DNA from: Anarhynchus alexandrinus
Lineage: Eukaryota > Chordata > Aves > Charadriiformes > Charadriidae
Length of the DNA: 64,000 nucleotides
Reading direction: 5' to 3'
Assembly: GCA_008711295.1 (NCBI GenBank)
Contig: VUYV01000156.1
Span: 1,918,543-1,982,542 of the forward strand
A program made the position numbers and the translations under genes. Positions 50,553-63,779 of this stretch are shown one piece after another; position 1 is the stretch's first letter, and each line of letters begins with the position of its first letter. The notes beneath the pieces were generated by a model, which was given only the letters and a program-made list of their open reading frames with translations, was not told where the DNA came from and did no database searches.

Positions 50553-51019
50553 ACACACGGACAGACATTTCTGTAGACTCTGTAGGCTCCTATAGGAGTC
50601 TATTAAAAACACACACACACACAAAACCATGTTCCTTTCTTAAGAGACAGTAAAGGCAAGGTATGACAAGGCCCTAAGCTTAGGCTACAGTGTCAGAAAA
50701 AGAACATATACTGTTCCACACTGACATCTTCAGCAGTCCTGACATGGAAATGGTAGGGCAGACCCAGATCCAACAGCTATCGAAGATGACGGGAATTTCT
50801 CCACTAGCTCAGATGAGTTTCAGATTGGACTGCTGGGCTGAAATTGCTGCCACTGATTGCTCAGAAAATAATGCCAGTTAGCAAGGAAAACAACTCACAG
50901 ACCCCCAAAATGCTTTTAATTTCTGCCAGCTACACAAAGTAGAGAATAAATGTTCAAGAAAACCGTATAAAAGTGAGACCTGTACTCAAAAAAACCTCAT
51001 CATCATACAACCAGCTGCA

Positions 51020-51190
51020 CCGAGACGCGTGGCACGCTGCGACCTAACGCTGGAAGATTTGGCCAATTCCAACAGCCGTCCTTCCCAACCTCCACCGCCA
51101 CAGAGAAGCGCAGGACGCGCAGGAGCGCGCGGCTCCCGCCCCACCGCGGCCGAGCGGGTCACGCCGCGTGAGCAGGGGAACGCCGCGGAT
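51020..51190. promoter_or_regulatory. CpG-rich pocket
   Basis: About 22 CpGs in 170-190 bp (counted by eye), including GGACGCGCAGGAGCGCGCGG. No associated exon was seen. Confidence 0.42.
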
Positions 51191-52630
51191 TTCAAAGGAT
51201 CAGGTACTCCTTCAGAGCCGACGCACAGCTGGGGCTTATGTCCATATGGCAAATTTCTCTCTTTAATGTAACTTTGATACCGAGATGTGTTAAATCTTTG
51301 ATTTTATTGGCAGATGCTGACTGTATTTGCCTAACCTCTGAAGCCTGCTGACTGGCAGTGTTAATGCACTTTTTAATGGATGAAAAGGGAAATGACAGCT
51401 TTTGGCTCACTTTCAAGCACATTTCTTCACTGTAAAATACCCTATAGCTCAATCTGCTTTTCATACAACCTAAGAAATCTATTCTTTATTGTGTTGCTAA
51501 TAACTGGTGGCATACTGAAGAAAACAGGAGCTGGATAGGAATACTTACTGAGGGAGCCACTTTACTGCCTGAAAGGAAGATGGTTTCTGCCTTTCTTTAA
51601 TTAGAGCTGCATTGATCTGATCTCAGAAAATCCCAGACGGAAGTTAAACATTACTTCAAAACAATTTCTCAGCTCTTTCTACATCAAACACAGTTTACCC
51701 GCAGACTTTTCAAGAAGAGCAGCTATGCTAACGAGAAGGCAGTGGTCCAAGCGCCAGCGGTAATTTGCAGGGACTGCCGTCCGGAATGGTACCTCTGCGG
51801 ACAGAGGGACCGACTCCTGACACACGAAGGAAACTGTTCTTTGTTTAAATGCAACAAAAGCGCCGCAGCCACTGAGCCTCACCCTCACGACGGAGATGCA
51901 GCCGAAGGGAGAATGACGGTGACTTCTCCAGCACAGCTCCTGCCGCACACCCTTCGGCCCCTTTGCGCCCCACTGGTTTATTCACAGTGCGATACTGCCT
52001 AAGGCCCAACAAACAACGGGGCCCTGTTACTCCTGGCACTGAACGTACGCACAAAGCAGTAGCAGACGTACATCACTCGTGGCTTAAGGAGAGAAAACAC
52101 GCAGGACACGGGGAAGAACAGAATACAGAAGCAGAACAGTGTCGTGGCCAAGAACTGCATCCCAGCAAGACTTCCTCCAGCGGCAGAAGGTGAACCAGTG
52201 TTAGATAAAAGTGTATCAGTTAAGAGAGATGAAAAGTAGAGAGGAAGAGACTGTACCACCTCTAAGGGAAGCTCCACTTTGCTCACCCCTTTCTCAGGGG
52301 GGCTAGAGGCTGTGTGACCCCATCTACCACGCTTCTGTGAGATTATGCTGCCAGGTAGGGTCCACAGAACATACAAGGCCAACTGGACAAAGCTGGGCAA
52401 CACGGCAAGAGACCACAGCACCGATCTGCCTGAGGCAGTCTACAGCAACCAGTCTACAGCAGGGACCACCGATGGTGCCCCCTGCCCAGCAGAGCTTTCA
52501 GAACCAGGACTGTACAACGCCGCTGCAGACGCTGCAACCTACCCGCAGGTCCAGCCACATACTCCTCTGCAAACTTCCACGTCACCTGCTCCCTCTGTGT
52601 GCCTTTCTACTTCATAAAGCTGTAGAAAAA

Positions 52631-52680
52631 CTCAGGTTGGAAGAGACCTCACGAGGTCATCTAATTCACCTCCCCCTTTT
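52631..52680 (-). mobile_element. CR1 3' tail remnant
   Basis: The plus strand CTCAGGTTGGAAGAGACCTC, followed by ACGAGGTCATCTAATTCACC and TCCCCC, is the complement of a CR1-type 3' end (GGTTGGAAGAGACCTC). Only about 50 bp survive, without the terminal octamers. Confidence 0.82.
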
Positions 52681-55089
52681 CTGCTTGTTAGCCTCAAGCT
52701 ACTTCTTTCTTCATGCATGTACTCAGGTCCAGGTGAGACATACCCGTGGTGCAATGCTGAACTGGTTAGGGAAGGGCAGGAGGAGAGGCGCAAGAACAAA
52801 ATCACCACTTGAAAATGCATTCCACGTCGTGGCAGAGTGGCAATGGGTTTCTCTGCCCAGATACGTCAGGTATGGGTCTGCATCTGAGCAAGACCTAAGA
52901 TTCGGAATCCAGAAATTCACGAAAGGGCTCTCCAACCGTAACAGATTAACATTTCTATGGAAAATGGGATGGTGCCAAGTCGTAACAGTCTCTGTAAAGT
53001 CCTAATTAACATGAATAACACAGCTGGATATTTTATGTATCAGCCTTCTAAGTCCCTCCTTCCTGCCACTTAAGAGTAAAAATAGTTGAATGTTTTATGG
53101 AGGTTAATTCATGGCTGCTTAGGTGTGACGCCGCTTTCGGGGAAGGCAGAACTGCCACCCCCTTGCAGTCACCCATATGGGAGGCGCGCGCGCAGGCTGC
53201 CTTCGCGTGTTTGCTGAAGGAAGTTACAAAACAGCGCGTTTGTCAGGGAAATGTGGATAGTTGGCAGAATATCAATGGAATTACTTTTCCTTCCACTCCA
53301 GACTTGGGTTTCAAGGCAGATGAGCCGGTATCATCACCTGGCAGGTTACAAGATAATCATAACAGAAAAGAAAATAATAATGACAAGGTAAAAAGAACAC
53401 CACCAAAGTTCTGAAAGAAAACCGGCGTAGTTTACTACGAGATCAGACAGTCGCTTTATCACTCCGATGGCAGTTTAGTTCAGAATGTATTTTGACATGC
53501 TTCTTGACAAACACAGCTTCTGAATTAATTTGAGGCAGCAGCAGCTCCCAGAACTGCAGGATTTTATTCGCGTTCTGTACCAGCAGAGATGTCCGAGAGA
53601 AGCATCTCAATCAACAAGCGGCTCGGTTACCCCCGGGGCTGCTCCGCCACCTTCACACCCCCGACTCCAGGCTGCAGAGCCTGCCCCCTCCAAGCCAGAC
53701 GTGTGCCCGGAGGTGCGGCAGATGCAGGACCCACGGCACACCAGCATTCAGCACGCCGAGCATCGGCCCTCGAGCCTCCCCTGCCGCCACGGCTCTTCCT
53801 CTGCCCGCCGGGAGCCAGCCGAACCCGCCGCTGGCTACCACCGAGCCAAACACAAGCCGGTTTGTGTCTGGGTGTCTCTGCATTCGTGTCTTCGGCTCAC
53901 GGGGGAGATGTAAATGGCCCGTTCGGACACAACACTGGGTGGTACGCGGCCTGCCCAGACCACAGCGGGAGACACCCACCCGGTCCTCCAGGCATCAGCT
54001 CCAGTCCAGCTTGACTCACCGGTGTCATTCCCAACCGCTCTATCGCGTCAACGGCAGGCCAAACAGCAGCTCGTGTCCGGGAAAGACTCAACCCATTTGT
54101 ACACTAACTGCAAAAAGTGCTTTTACAAACTATTTTCCATTAAAAGGACAGAAATTATTTGCAACTAAAGCCACAAAAATTAATTCTGATTCCAGAGCTT
54201 CAGACTAGGCTATCCCATAAACATTCCCATCTCAGCTGTATAATTTTGTTCCTATGTAGTGTACATCAGGCAAGAAACTAAACAAGCCCAGATCTGGGTT
54301 ATTAAAATAGCTGAAGTCGCTGGATTGTTCATGCTCCCAGGAAAGGCATGTAAACATAGTCTGCAAGAAGATGTCACACTTAGCTTCATCTCACCATCCT
54401 TGTTTACTCCATCAAATGTAGCAAGCTAGTAAATAATAAAAGAAAGAACAAAAGAAACAATAAACAACTTTGATAGGAAGAGTCACGTTTCCACATAATG
54501 GAAAAAAAAAAAAGACTGAAAACATGACTTACTACTCATTGTAAAAAAAAAAATAAATCATAATGGTAACACCAAGGCTTAATAATGGTCTTCCATCACT
54601 ATTCTGCAGTTCTGTGAGCTAAAAGGAAGCTACAGTAACACCTCTAGATGCACAGAAAACAAAGTCTACAAAGAGCTTAAAAATTAAGCATTCTCCTGAT
54701 CTAACAGGCAGTATTCATTTCATAGCTTAGAAAAAAAGTGGCAAAATCAGTAGTTTTGAGACCTAAATGAATATAATCTACCTCCTAACTGAAAACGATA
54801 CCACACTACAGACCCTGAAGCACTCCCGTCCATTCAAACGGGGAAACGTTGACTCTACGCTGCCCGATGCGTGCGTGCAAACGAGAGCGCGAGTCAGCCT
54901 GTTTTCTCAGGGATGCTCCTCAAGAACTCCAACACGAACTCCTGGAAAATGGATTTCAAGGTAGAAACAAACAAAAGTGGAAAGCAAGCCCTTCACTTGC
55001 ATCTCCAGCACAGCCTCGAAGCCTGCTGTTCCCAGATACCTGCTGCACCACCAGAGCCTCTCACCCCTCCTCCCCACGCTTCTTGAGTC

Positions 55090-55500
55090 ACCTCCGCGGT
55101 GAAGGGACTCCCGACCATCCGCCCGTTTGCCCACCAGTCCCAAAGCCCCCAGCCCTCCGACAGCTCGTTGTCTGGACACTGCAACCCTCCCCACACACAC
55201 TCATGCAGAGCTCTGGGATGAGAGCAGCCGGGTCGGGGCGGCACCGCTCCGCTCCCCCTCGGAGCGCAGTGAGCTGCCGGGGGAGCTGAGCCCCCAAAAC
55301 CAAACACGCTCTCCACGGGTCCGCTCCCAGTGCCAGTGCCGGGGCAGGAGGCGCTGCCCAGACCGGAGGACCAGCACGACAGCGGCTGCGTCCAGGTCAG
55401 CTCACGCCGCGCAGCCTCTCATCGGGGGAATGAACCTCAGCCGCACCGACGGCACAATCCCGACAGCTTCAGTAAAGGCTCCAGGACAAACGCTGCCGCC
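55090..55500. promoter_or_regulatory. CpG-rich intronic region
   Basis: A GC- and CpG-rich stretch with overlapping open frames on both strands, none with a recognisable domain. Possible regulatory island; no direct evidence of transcription. Confidence 0.38.
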
Positions 55501-58500
55501 AACTTTAACTGCGGCTAACCAAAGAGCAACGGTCTCGGAGATGATTCCAATTAAACTGATGACACAGGTATTTTATTATTTATAAAGTCCTGGTCTTCTC
55601 AGCACAGGAGAAAGCAATCAGAGAACGTTTCCCTATGCATCGCTCCAAACCTTTTTAAGCCAGCATCCCCGCAAAAAATCCCCCCCATCCCGGTTTCTGC
55701 CGTTATCCCGCTCTGGGCATTTCCCTACCCTAGTTTTGGACCCTCTTGTTCACCTCACCAAAGGAATCCCTTCCCACTCCCCTTCCCAAACACTCTACGC
55801 CGAGGCAGGCCATCCAACCTGTATCAACAAACTGTACAATTCCATTTTCCCTGTATTTTGTCAGATTTGTATGCTTAGCTGTTCCTGTCAAACCTATATT
55901 CCAAGTTTCCAGTTAAATACACTCAGCAATACAAGCTGCTGCTGTTCTTACAAACTGACCCAGGTAACCCTATTATGAGGGTCCATTAACCAGGGCAGGG
56001 GATAAATTTCTGCTTAAAATAGCCCAGAGAAGAATATTACAAATATGCTGAAAAGTACTCATTTCACTTGGCACCTGAGGACTCCATTTTTTCCACGTAC
56101 CATTAAGAAGTGACACTCAAACTTGTCAGAAAGACTCCAAATCACAAAATTCTTTTCCAGTGTTCAATTCAAATACAGAAATCTGATAAACATATACAAA
56201 TACAGCAAGATAACAAACCACGCAGGGCAGTGCCTACCAAGCCAACTTGACACAAGTTTGGCTCTCTGCAAAAGAGGACAGAGACATCGGCCTTGATGTG
56301 GATGGGAGGTCCGTAGCGCGGTGCCGAGCAAGGACGCAAGCCATGCCGAGAGGCAGGCTGCCCGCATTCGAGCGTGGCACCACGCCGACCACATCTGAAT
56401 GCCGATTCCTCACGCAGGCAGAGCGGTTCACGGCCTCTCCAAGCAGGGGAGGAACATGCCACACTGACCGAGAGAAGCCCATGTAGTCCTACGCATCTTC
56501 CTGCCCCGTTTGTTTACTTTGTTATGATCTTCACCAGTGTGCCCTGCGCTGAAAAGGCTTCTCACCCGCACAGCACACAAACCACACTTGGCATTTTGCC
56601 TTGACTCGGCACCCACGATTACCAGAACACACGTGTACAACGTGCACGTCTCCACCTTTGCTTCAAGGAGTAAGTTCTTACCTTTGCTGAGCATCACATC
56701 CTCTTATTTCGCCTTCACCCACATCTCACTCTCTTCTTGTGCTTCTGTATGCTCATTTTTAACGTCTTTTGTCTGCTCTTGAAATAACAGGCCCAGTTTA
56801 AGAGAAGCTTTGTGCATGTTATTGATTTTTCTTCTAAACCAAACTACGTTTTAGTAGAAATTCAAACGGATGAGCAGGATTAAAAGGGTGATTTTAGATG
56901 TACCAGAAGGTTACAAAGCCCATTCAACAGTAATGAAGCATTAATCTCCTAAAAGGATTCAAATGCTGTAACTAGAGCAGTTCCATTTCTTAACAGGAAC
57001 AAATTAAGACAATTTCCCTTGTAGAAGTTTCCATAATTACAAGTAATTATCTTCTACTCTGAAATTCTCCAGTACAGCACTCACTGCAAAGAGTATTCCT
57101 ATCAAATGCTCTATTTAGGAAATACAGGAGGAATTGTTTCTTGGTGAATTGTATGTTGCCATCACATTGATTAAACCCTAGTTCTGCTCTGCCCGAATAT
57201 GCATCTACCTTTGATAATAACAACAAGAACCACCAGTCCCTATCTGATGACCCTATCATTAGGTTATTATGAAAGCCTAAAAGATACAGACTTTTAAAAG
57301 TGCATGCAGAGAAGAGGAAGAATAAACCACATCCACAGATTAAGTCAAAGGAAGTTCATTTATAATACTGCATTGTCCAAAGAAGTTCTTTTGTGCTGAG
57401 TAAATCCAAGGCTCAAAGACAGCATTTTGAAGCACGTTCTTTTTGGGCAATAAAGACACGTATGGCAACAGCTGCTGCAGTATTTGTAAAAACTGTATGA
57501 ACTTAAACAAAATACCAGAGGTTACAAGAAACTAAGCTTTGCATTTGTTCTTCTTGTGCATAAGGAAAATATATGTTAGGAAAATGTAATGCCAGTTACT
57601 ATTTTTCATAAGCAAGCGCGTACACCACCACCAACCGCGGGAACAGAGCCTGCTGGGCTGCTGCTGCCACAGCACATCTCTGCGGCCATGTCCTATCCCG
57701 TTTAGGCTTTGCTCCCAATCCTGCGCCGTGAGGGCACGGACCAGGGTTCCAGCAGTACAGCGACACGGAGCTCTAAGCCCTGGACAAGAGGTGGTGCAGC
57801 ATTCACTAAACTCCTGCAGTACCTGAAAAATCCGTGACAGATTGAGCTTGCCCATAGCATAGCATCTTCCAAGCATTTCAGAGTGTCAGTTTTCAAACGA
57901 AGATTATTAGAGCTCATGTTCTATCCAACAGTTAAATAGTATTATCAAAGAGCCAATCTTTACCACGTTGAAAGACCCTAAATATTCACAGGCAGGTGGA
58001 AGTCAGTAATCCATACAGCAGAAGATCCTGAAAAACAAGCACTAGAGGTGACAAAAGGCAAGAGCAATGTGACAGCGAAGGACAAAACAATAATGTTTTT
58101 GGGGCCTGTCCCCTCAAGAATGGCTGGGTCTCTACTGTGTTCACAGTACAGAAACAGAGTTTGCAAAACCAAGCGGGTGTCACATACCTTATTACGTCTA
58201 CAAGACTGAAAGTCTGTCAAGAGAAGATGTAGAAACTCTATCATGTATTAAAAACTTTGGATAGTGCACTGTAGTTATAAATTGCACGTTACATCCCATC
58301 AGAATGTGCGGGGTACAGGGAAAGACTGATCAGGACTTCACAGGTTCTTCTACTGGGTCTGGAAGCACACGGATCAGCAGCGACACCACACCAAGCCCTG
58401 CTCCCGCCCGGCCACCATCCCCTGGGGAAGGCACACTCAGCCTCTCCCCTCCCGCGCAGAACACAGATTATTGGAGCCCTTCATGGCTCATCCACGTACC

Positions 58501-59122
58501 AGACCACAAAAGAACACCACTTACATGCATCGAGAGGTTGGGGAGAGCATCTGCCATTTGTTTCGTTGGCCAGTCCGGCCCAAACCACGACAAGAACAAA
58601 ACAACAAACTCAGCTGCTGAATATTAATTTTTGTTTTGAAATTCTGTGCTCTTTCAAAAGTCCCATTTACTACTGCTCAAAGCACTTCACAAACAGGATA
58701 CGACACTGGCAAGCTCTCTCCCTCTCACCCGTTCTCCACTGCAGCACCCAGGGCCCGCAGGAATCCTAATCAATCACTGCTGAGCAAAGGGCAGACTCAG
58801 GCAGCACAGGGCACTAAATGCTGTAAATGAACAAAAATGGAAAGGTAAGCAGCCATAACTTTGCTAGGGATGTGTCGAAATTAGATGTAACCTTATTCCA
58901 ACACTTGACAACCTCCATGGTAAAACATTTTCTCCTTCTACCTCCTCAGAAATTCCTATATCGGAGCAGTGCCCGTTGCCTCCCACCCGCCCCGCGCACC
59001 CCCGAGGAGAGGCTCTCCACCTCCCCTGCACCTCTCCATGGCTGCCGCCTTCTCCGCATACAGCAGCAAGATCTCCACTCAGTCTCTTCTTCTCAAGGCT
59101 TTCTCCTTCAAAACTACAAACA

Positions 59123-59397
59123 GTAGGACAAGGGGGAATGGCTTCAAACTGGAAGAGGGTAAATTTAGATTAAATACTAGGAAGAAATTCTTCCCTGTGA
59201 GGGTGGTGAGCCCCTGGCGCAGGTTGCCCAGAGAAGCTGTGGCTGCCCCATCCCTGGAGGTGTTCAAGGCCAGGTTGGACGGGGCTCTGAGCAACCTGGG
59301 CTGGTGGGAGGTGTCCCTGCCCAGGGCAGGGGGTGGCACTGGGTGATCTTCAAGGTCCCTTCCAACCCAAACCATTCTATGAGTCTGTGATTCTATG
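59123..59397 (+). mobile_element. CR1 LINE 3' fragment
   Basis: Starting at TAGGACAAGGGGGAATGGCT, the plus strand translates as [20 protein letters not shown], then KFFPVRVVSPWRRLPREAVA and [20 protein letters not shown], the C-terminus of CR1 ORF2. It is followed by the 3' UTR and the octamers ATTCTATGAGTCTGTGATTC. The short frame is intact but about 5' 90% of a full element is missing. Confidence 0.95.
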
Positions 59398-59431
59398 AAA
59401 CAAACAAACAAAAAAACCAACCAACCAACCC
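59395..59431. repeat. AAAC/AACC simple repeat at CR1 3' end
   Basis: Directly after the CR1 octamer tail comes ATGAAACAAACAAACAAAAA followed by CCAACCAACCAACC. The array abuts the insertion point, so it may be the target sequence or have expanded at the junction. Confidence 0.88.
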
Positions 59432-60640
59432 TGCCCACCACAAGGCCACAACCTTCAGAAATCTTCAGCAAGCAGGCCTCCGCGGTCCCAGCTCATAAAG
59501 GTCTGGAGACAACGTTTACCCTGGGAAGTCCAAGAAGCAAAGCCCCGTGGTCGGCAGCCAGTTCAGCTGCAGAGCCCGCATCTCCTTACACCTTGACGGC
59601 TTTGGAAGGAGCTTCTTGGTTCCAGGTGGCTGTTACAAGGAAAGGAGGACAGAGCTCTATCGCTCTGCAGAAAGACGGATTACCAGCTCAGATTGCTATG
59701 AATTCAGGCATAACATCATTCCAGAGCCAAGTACTCTATGGCCTTAAATGGAAAAGATCTACAATATCTAACAGGTCAGGAATACTATCCATTTTTGTTT
59801 ATTTAAGCATATAAGAGGGTAGATTTAGATTTTAAAAGCCTCTTAAGAAATATGACATAGGAAAGCTTACTGTGAACGTTTCTAAGTTTAAGTGCTCTCT
59901 GATAACTGCCAGTTACAAAACTGGGGGGAAGAAGCAGGGGTGGGGAAGGAAGAGAAGAAATAAAGAAGGAAAAAAAAATTTAAAAATCAATTTGCTTATT
60001 TTCAACCAGTATGAGCAGAATTCTGCAAAACAGGTTTGATTTTCCAGCTTGGAAAATCAGAGCACTTGCCGCATCGGTAAATCCTGATGCGGCTGATCCC
60101 ACTACTGCCCATAACCTACTAATCTGTAGAAAAGGAACCTGAGGGTCATCCAAGCTCATGCTCCTTTGCAGAAATTACCATTGTCCTGCAAGTATTTCTC
60201 AGTCCTTTCCTGTTCTGTAGCACAACTGATTTCACCACGCAACACAGAGGGAAAAGGTGACTTCTACACAAGCAGTCCTCCCGGGAATCAGCCCGTTCGG
60301 CTCCCTGTGGAAAAGACCTCGACAACCCGTGACATTTTACAAGCGACACAATACGGATTGCATTCACCGTATTTTCCCAACAGTGCTTCTGCATAATGGG
60401 CCACGCAAGAACCATTACTGACAAGAATAAGGTCACAAAAAAAGATATTCCACTGTTTCTAATGAAATTAGTAGAGACTGTCTCATGAACCCAAACACCT
60501 TCTATTCAGACGCCGCTTCAGCTCTACATTGCCCACGGAGCAAACGGTTCCTCTCCACCCACGCAGAAGCGGACACGTATGCCCAGACGAAGGAGCAGCA
60601 TGGATAGATGGAGCCATGAATTGCGGTGCACAGTTACAGG

Positions 60641-60702
60641 CTAAAAGGAAACAAAACAAATAAAAAAACCACAAACAAACAAAAACACACACACAAAAAA
60701 AC
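60641..60702. repeat. A/C-rich simple repeat
   Basis: AAACAAAACAAATAAAAAAA, followed by ACAAACAAACAAAAACACAC: an imperfect (AAAC)n/(AC)n low-complexity tract. Confidence 0.85.
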
Positions 60703-61449
60703 CCCTCTGAGCTTTTGGCTCCTACTTCTACACTTTTAAAAAATGACAGTGACCAAGATTAAATGCACTGTTACAGTCTTAAGCACGTACTTAAAATCCT
60801 AACAGAGGGCTTAGACATATCATAACACTGTAGATCCAGACTTCAGAAAAACAATACAGATCTGAAAGAGAATAGGCTATGGCAGAAATATAATGAGATT
60901 TGCATGAATTTACTAAGGGCATATTTTTTCCCCGTATTGCAGGAAACCTGAAAAAGCTATTTGTTTATAGAGAAGCTAGTACATGTGAATGAATCCTCTT
61001 GCCAAAGTGCTCTTGGTAAATATACATAACTTCTGCATGTCAGTAACAAAGGGATATTGCAGTTCATCACTGTGTTGTTATTAATGATTTATTGAGTCCT
61101 TCATGAAATCTCCACCTGACACAGTGATTTCAGGTTTTGTCCAGCATTTAAGTCATCACAACTGAATAGCAAATGACTCCTGCATGCAATTTTTTTTTTG
61201 TATCTAAACCAGTTTCTGTTATGAGACTCCTTAAGCGTGCAAGATTTACCACACCGCTCCTGCATAACCAACAAGCGACATCCAAGAAACCTGAAGCACC
61301 GCTGTTTCCAACTGGCTGGCTGTAATCATTTCCCACCCGAACTCCAGTATCCCATTATGCGATCACAAGTGTATTGGCTTTTTTATTATTATTCACCAAT
61401 AAAAGTATCTGCATTAGCAAACAAGAAGACACCACCACCCAAGCCGTTC

Positions 61450-61670
61450 CCTTCCTCCCCCCCGCGGGGCTGCAGCAAACCCCCGTCGATGGCGGGTCGG
61501 AGCAGCCCGCGGGGAGCCCGGGGCGATGGGACCCAGCACAGAGCACCGCGGCGCAGACCGGCGCATCGGCGCGGCAGCCGGCTGAGCTGGCACCCGAGGA
61601 CAGCGCAGATGGCACGCTCGTCCTGCCAGCAAACCGCACCCCGGCGCCGGGGGAAGCTTCAAAGAGGTTG
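61450..61670. promoter_or_regulatory. CpG-rich island
   Basis: A CpG-dense GC-rich block (about 25 CpGs by eye in 220 bp) inside otherwise AT-moderate DNA. Open frames on both strands are a by-product of composition. Candidate regulatory island. Confidence 0.45.
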
Positions 61671-63779
61671 TGATAAGGGATGGACTGGAAAGAAAGATGC
61701 AATTCCTGCAGCCTGAGCCACTCAACATATTAACATGGCTGATTTCATGCTTTTCAAAGAATATAATCAATATAACGCACCAGCCGTATCTGTCTCCAGA
61801 TCACGTATAATTTAATTACTGCCCTCCTGAGAGTTTGCCCGTGCCGTTGTGCTCACCCTGACGCACCGGACATCCTACGCCGGAGTTCCAGCCTGGCTTC
61901 CCCAGGACACGGGCTCACACCGCACACCGCCCGCCCGCCCCAGCTCCGGCGGCTCTTGGGCCCACTGACCGTTTGCCAGAGAGACACATTCCAGCGGCAG
62001 TGGCCACCCGGGCCACCAACGTGAACCCTGCTCTGAACCAGCCACCTGCTCGGCGGAGGTGCAGGGGAACCCGAAGGGAAATGGAGCCAGAGGCAAGTCG
62101 CAGAAGTCCAAAGGAAAAGAGTCTTTATTAGTTCTGGTGCTTGTGGAAAAGTTTAGTAAACAATAGTCATTTTCTAAACTTAGAAAAATATACATGGGTT
62201 ACAACAGGAAAAAAAATATTTCCGTCACACGCAAACTCTTTTTTTCATTAGCTGAAGGCGAGATAATGCCTTCCGCACCACGGGCCATAGCTGTATCGCA
62301 GCGTCACCAAACAAAGGAGCTTACTCCAGGTTACGCGCAGGACCAATAAACCGCACACGATCCCATGCTGCGCGGTTTAACAGTTGTAAAAGCAAAAAAT
62401 CCCTCAGTGAACAAAACACCTTAAACATTCAATAATAAAAAAAGTGGGTTAAGCAAAAGAACACGAGTACAAATCTAATAAACCCAACGAGGCTCCTAAT
62501 TCAGCACAGCAGCACACACGCTCAGCTCTGGTACCGACAGCTCTCGTATTTGGGTATTTTAACGGGCAAATCACTTCTCAGGAGTCACTTTCAGAAACAA
62601 CCGACAGCAATAAACGACCAAGGACTACGGGAACGCCAGCTACTACACTGCCGTTCTCATTTCGTGTCCTATTAAGAAATGGAGCAGCAGTGCCGTCCCG
62701 AGCGGTTTGCGTGAGTCATTTTCTTGAGACTGCTCTGCAAAGCACATGACGGCCACACGACAAAGGCGCTCGGGCCGGGCCAGCGGAGATCCCGGCTGCG
62801 CTCACGTGAGCACGCTGGCAACACTGACAAAATAACCTCTGCTGAGATTTTACTGGTACTACAGCTGAAAACAGAACCTATTCCAACATGTACATAGTTT
62901 CCATCACATCACAGCCGGAGCAGGAACTGGTTTCTGCTCGGACTAGTAAAGATGCCTGACAGTTCAGACGAATTCAGCTACCTTTGGTACCCTCTACGTG
63001 ATCCAATTAGGTTGCCCAAAATCAACTCGATTTGGACATGGACAACAATGCAGAGAAAAGAAATAACCATCTGACGTGGTGATTTAAGCACAAGCTGGTG
63101 AGCCAATACTGCAGAGTGAATCCTGACACTCGAAACGGAATCTTCCAGAGCTGAGGAGTCCAGCCAGCAGCCAAGAATAATATTTCAGCGGTTCAGTCGA
63201 TACTGCTGTAACCATGGCCTGGAGGGGTTTCCACAGCCATAACCACAGGAGTGACTGCACATTCAGTTGAAAATAGTAAAAACAGACATTTAAAAAATGT
63301 ATAGCTTGTAGACATCTTAAAACCAGTTCGAAAGGAGGCACAGAGGTGCTTGAAAAACGCAGAGGCGCTCCCATGGAGCTCGCCTGTCATCTGTTTATCC
63401 TGCTGAAGACACAACGATTTGAAATAAGAACTCCTCTCACTAGAAGCAATCGCCTGCTCGAGAAAATTAAAGGAACAGCTTCAGAACAGCTGAAAAGAGA
63501 TGAGGTACCCGTGACACAAAGCCTGAGGGATTACCCAGAGACGCAGCGGCGACACACACTCCAACCAGGACGTTCTGAAGCACCGTTCGTTTCAACGTCC
63601 ACCGCTCAAAGCGAGAGACGCTCTCATGCATTTCACATATGATTTCTATTTCTTCCCTGATGTAAAACACAGTATCACACATCATGCTACAAAGAAAGAA
63701 GGAGCCCTGCTGGTTCAAGCAGGTTTTTCCAAAAGAAAAAAAAAATAGGAGAAAAAAGAAAAATAAAAAGTATAATAGT

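Larger units (their letters stand above)
49006..59122. other. TTC28 long upstream intron, segment 5
   Basis: Intronic sequence with small CR1 remnants at 50.5 and 52.6 kb, CpG-rich pockets at 51.0-51.2, 53.6-54.0 and 55.1-55.5 kb, and two A runs at 54.50 and 54.54 kb. No exon or RNA gene was recognised. Open frames in the CpG-rich pockets occur on both strands. Confidence 0.62.
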
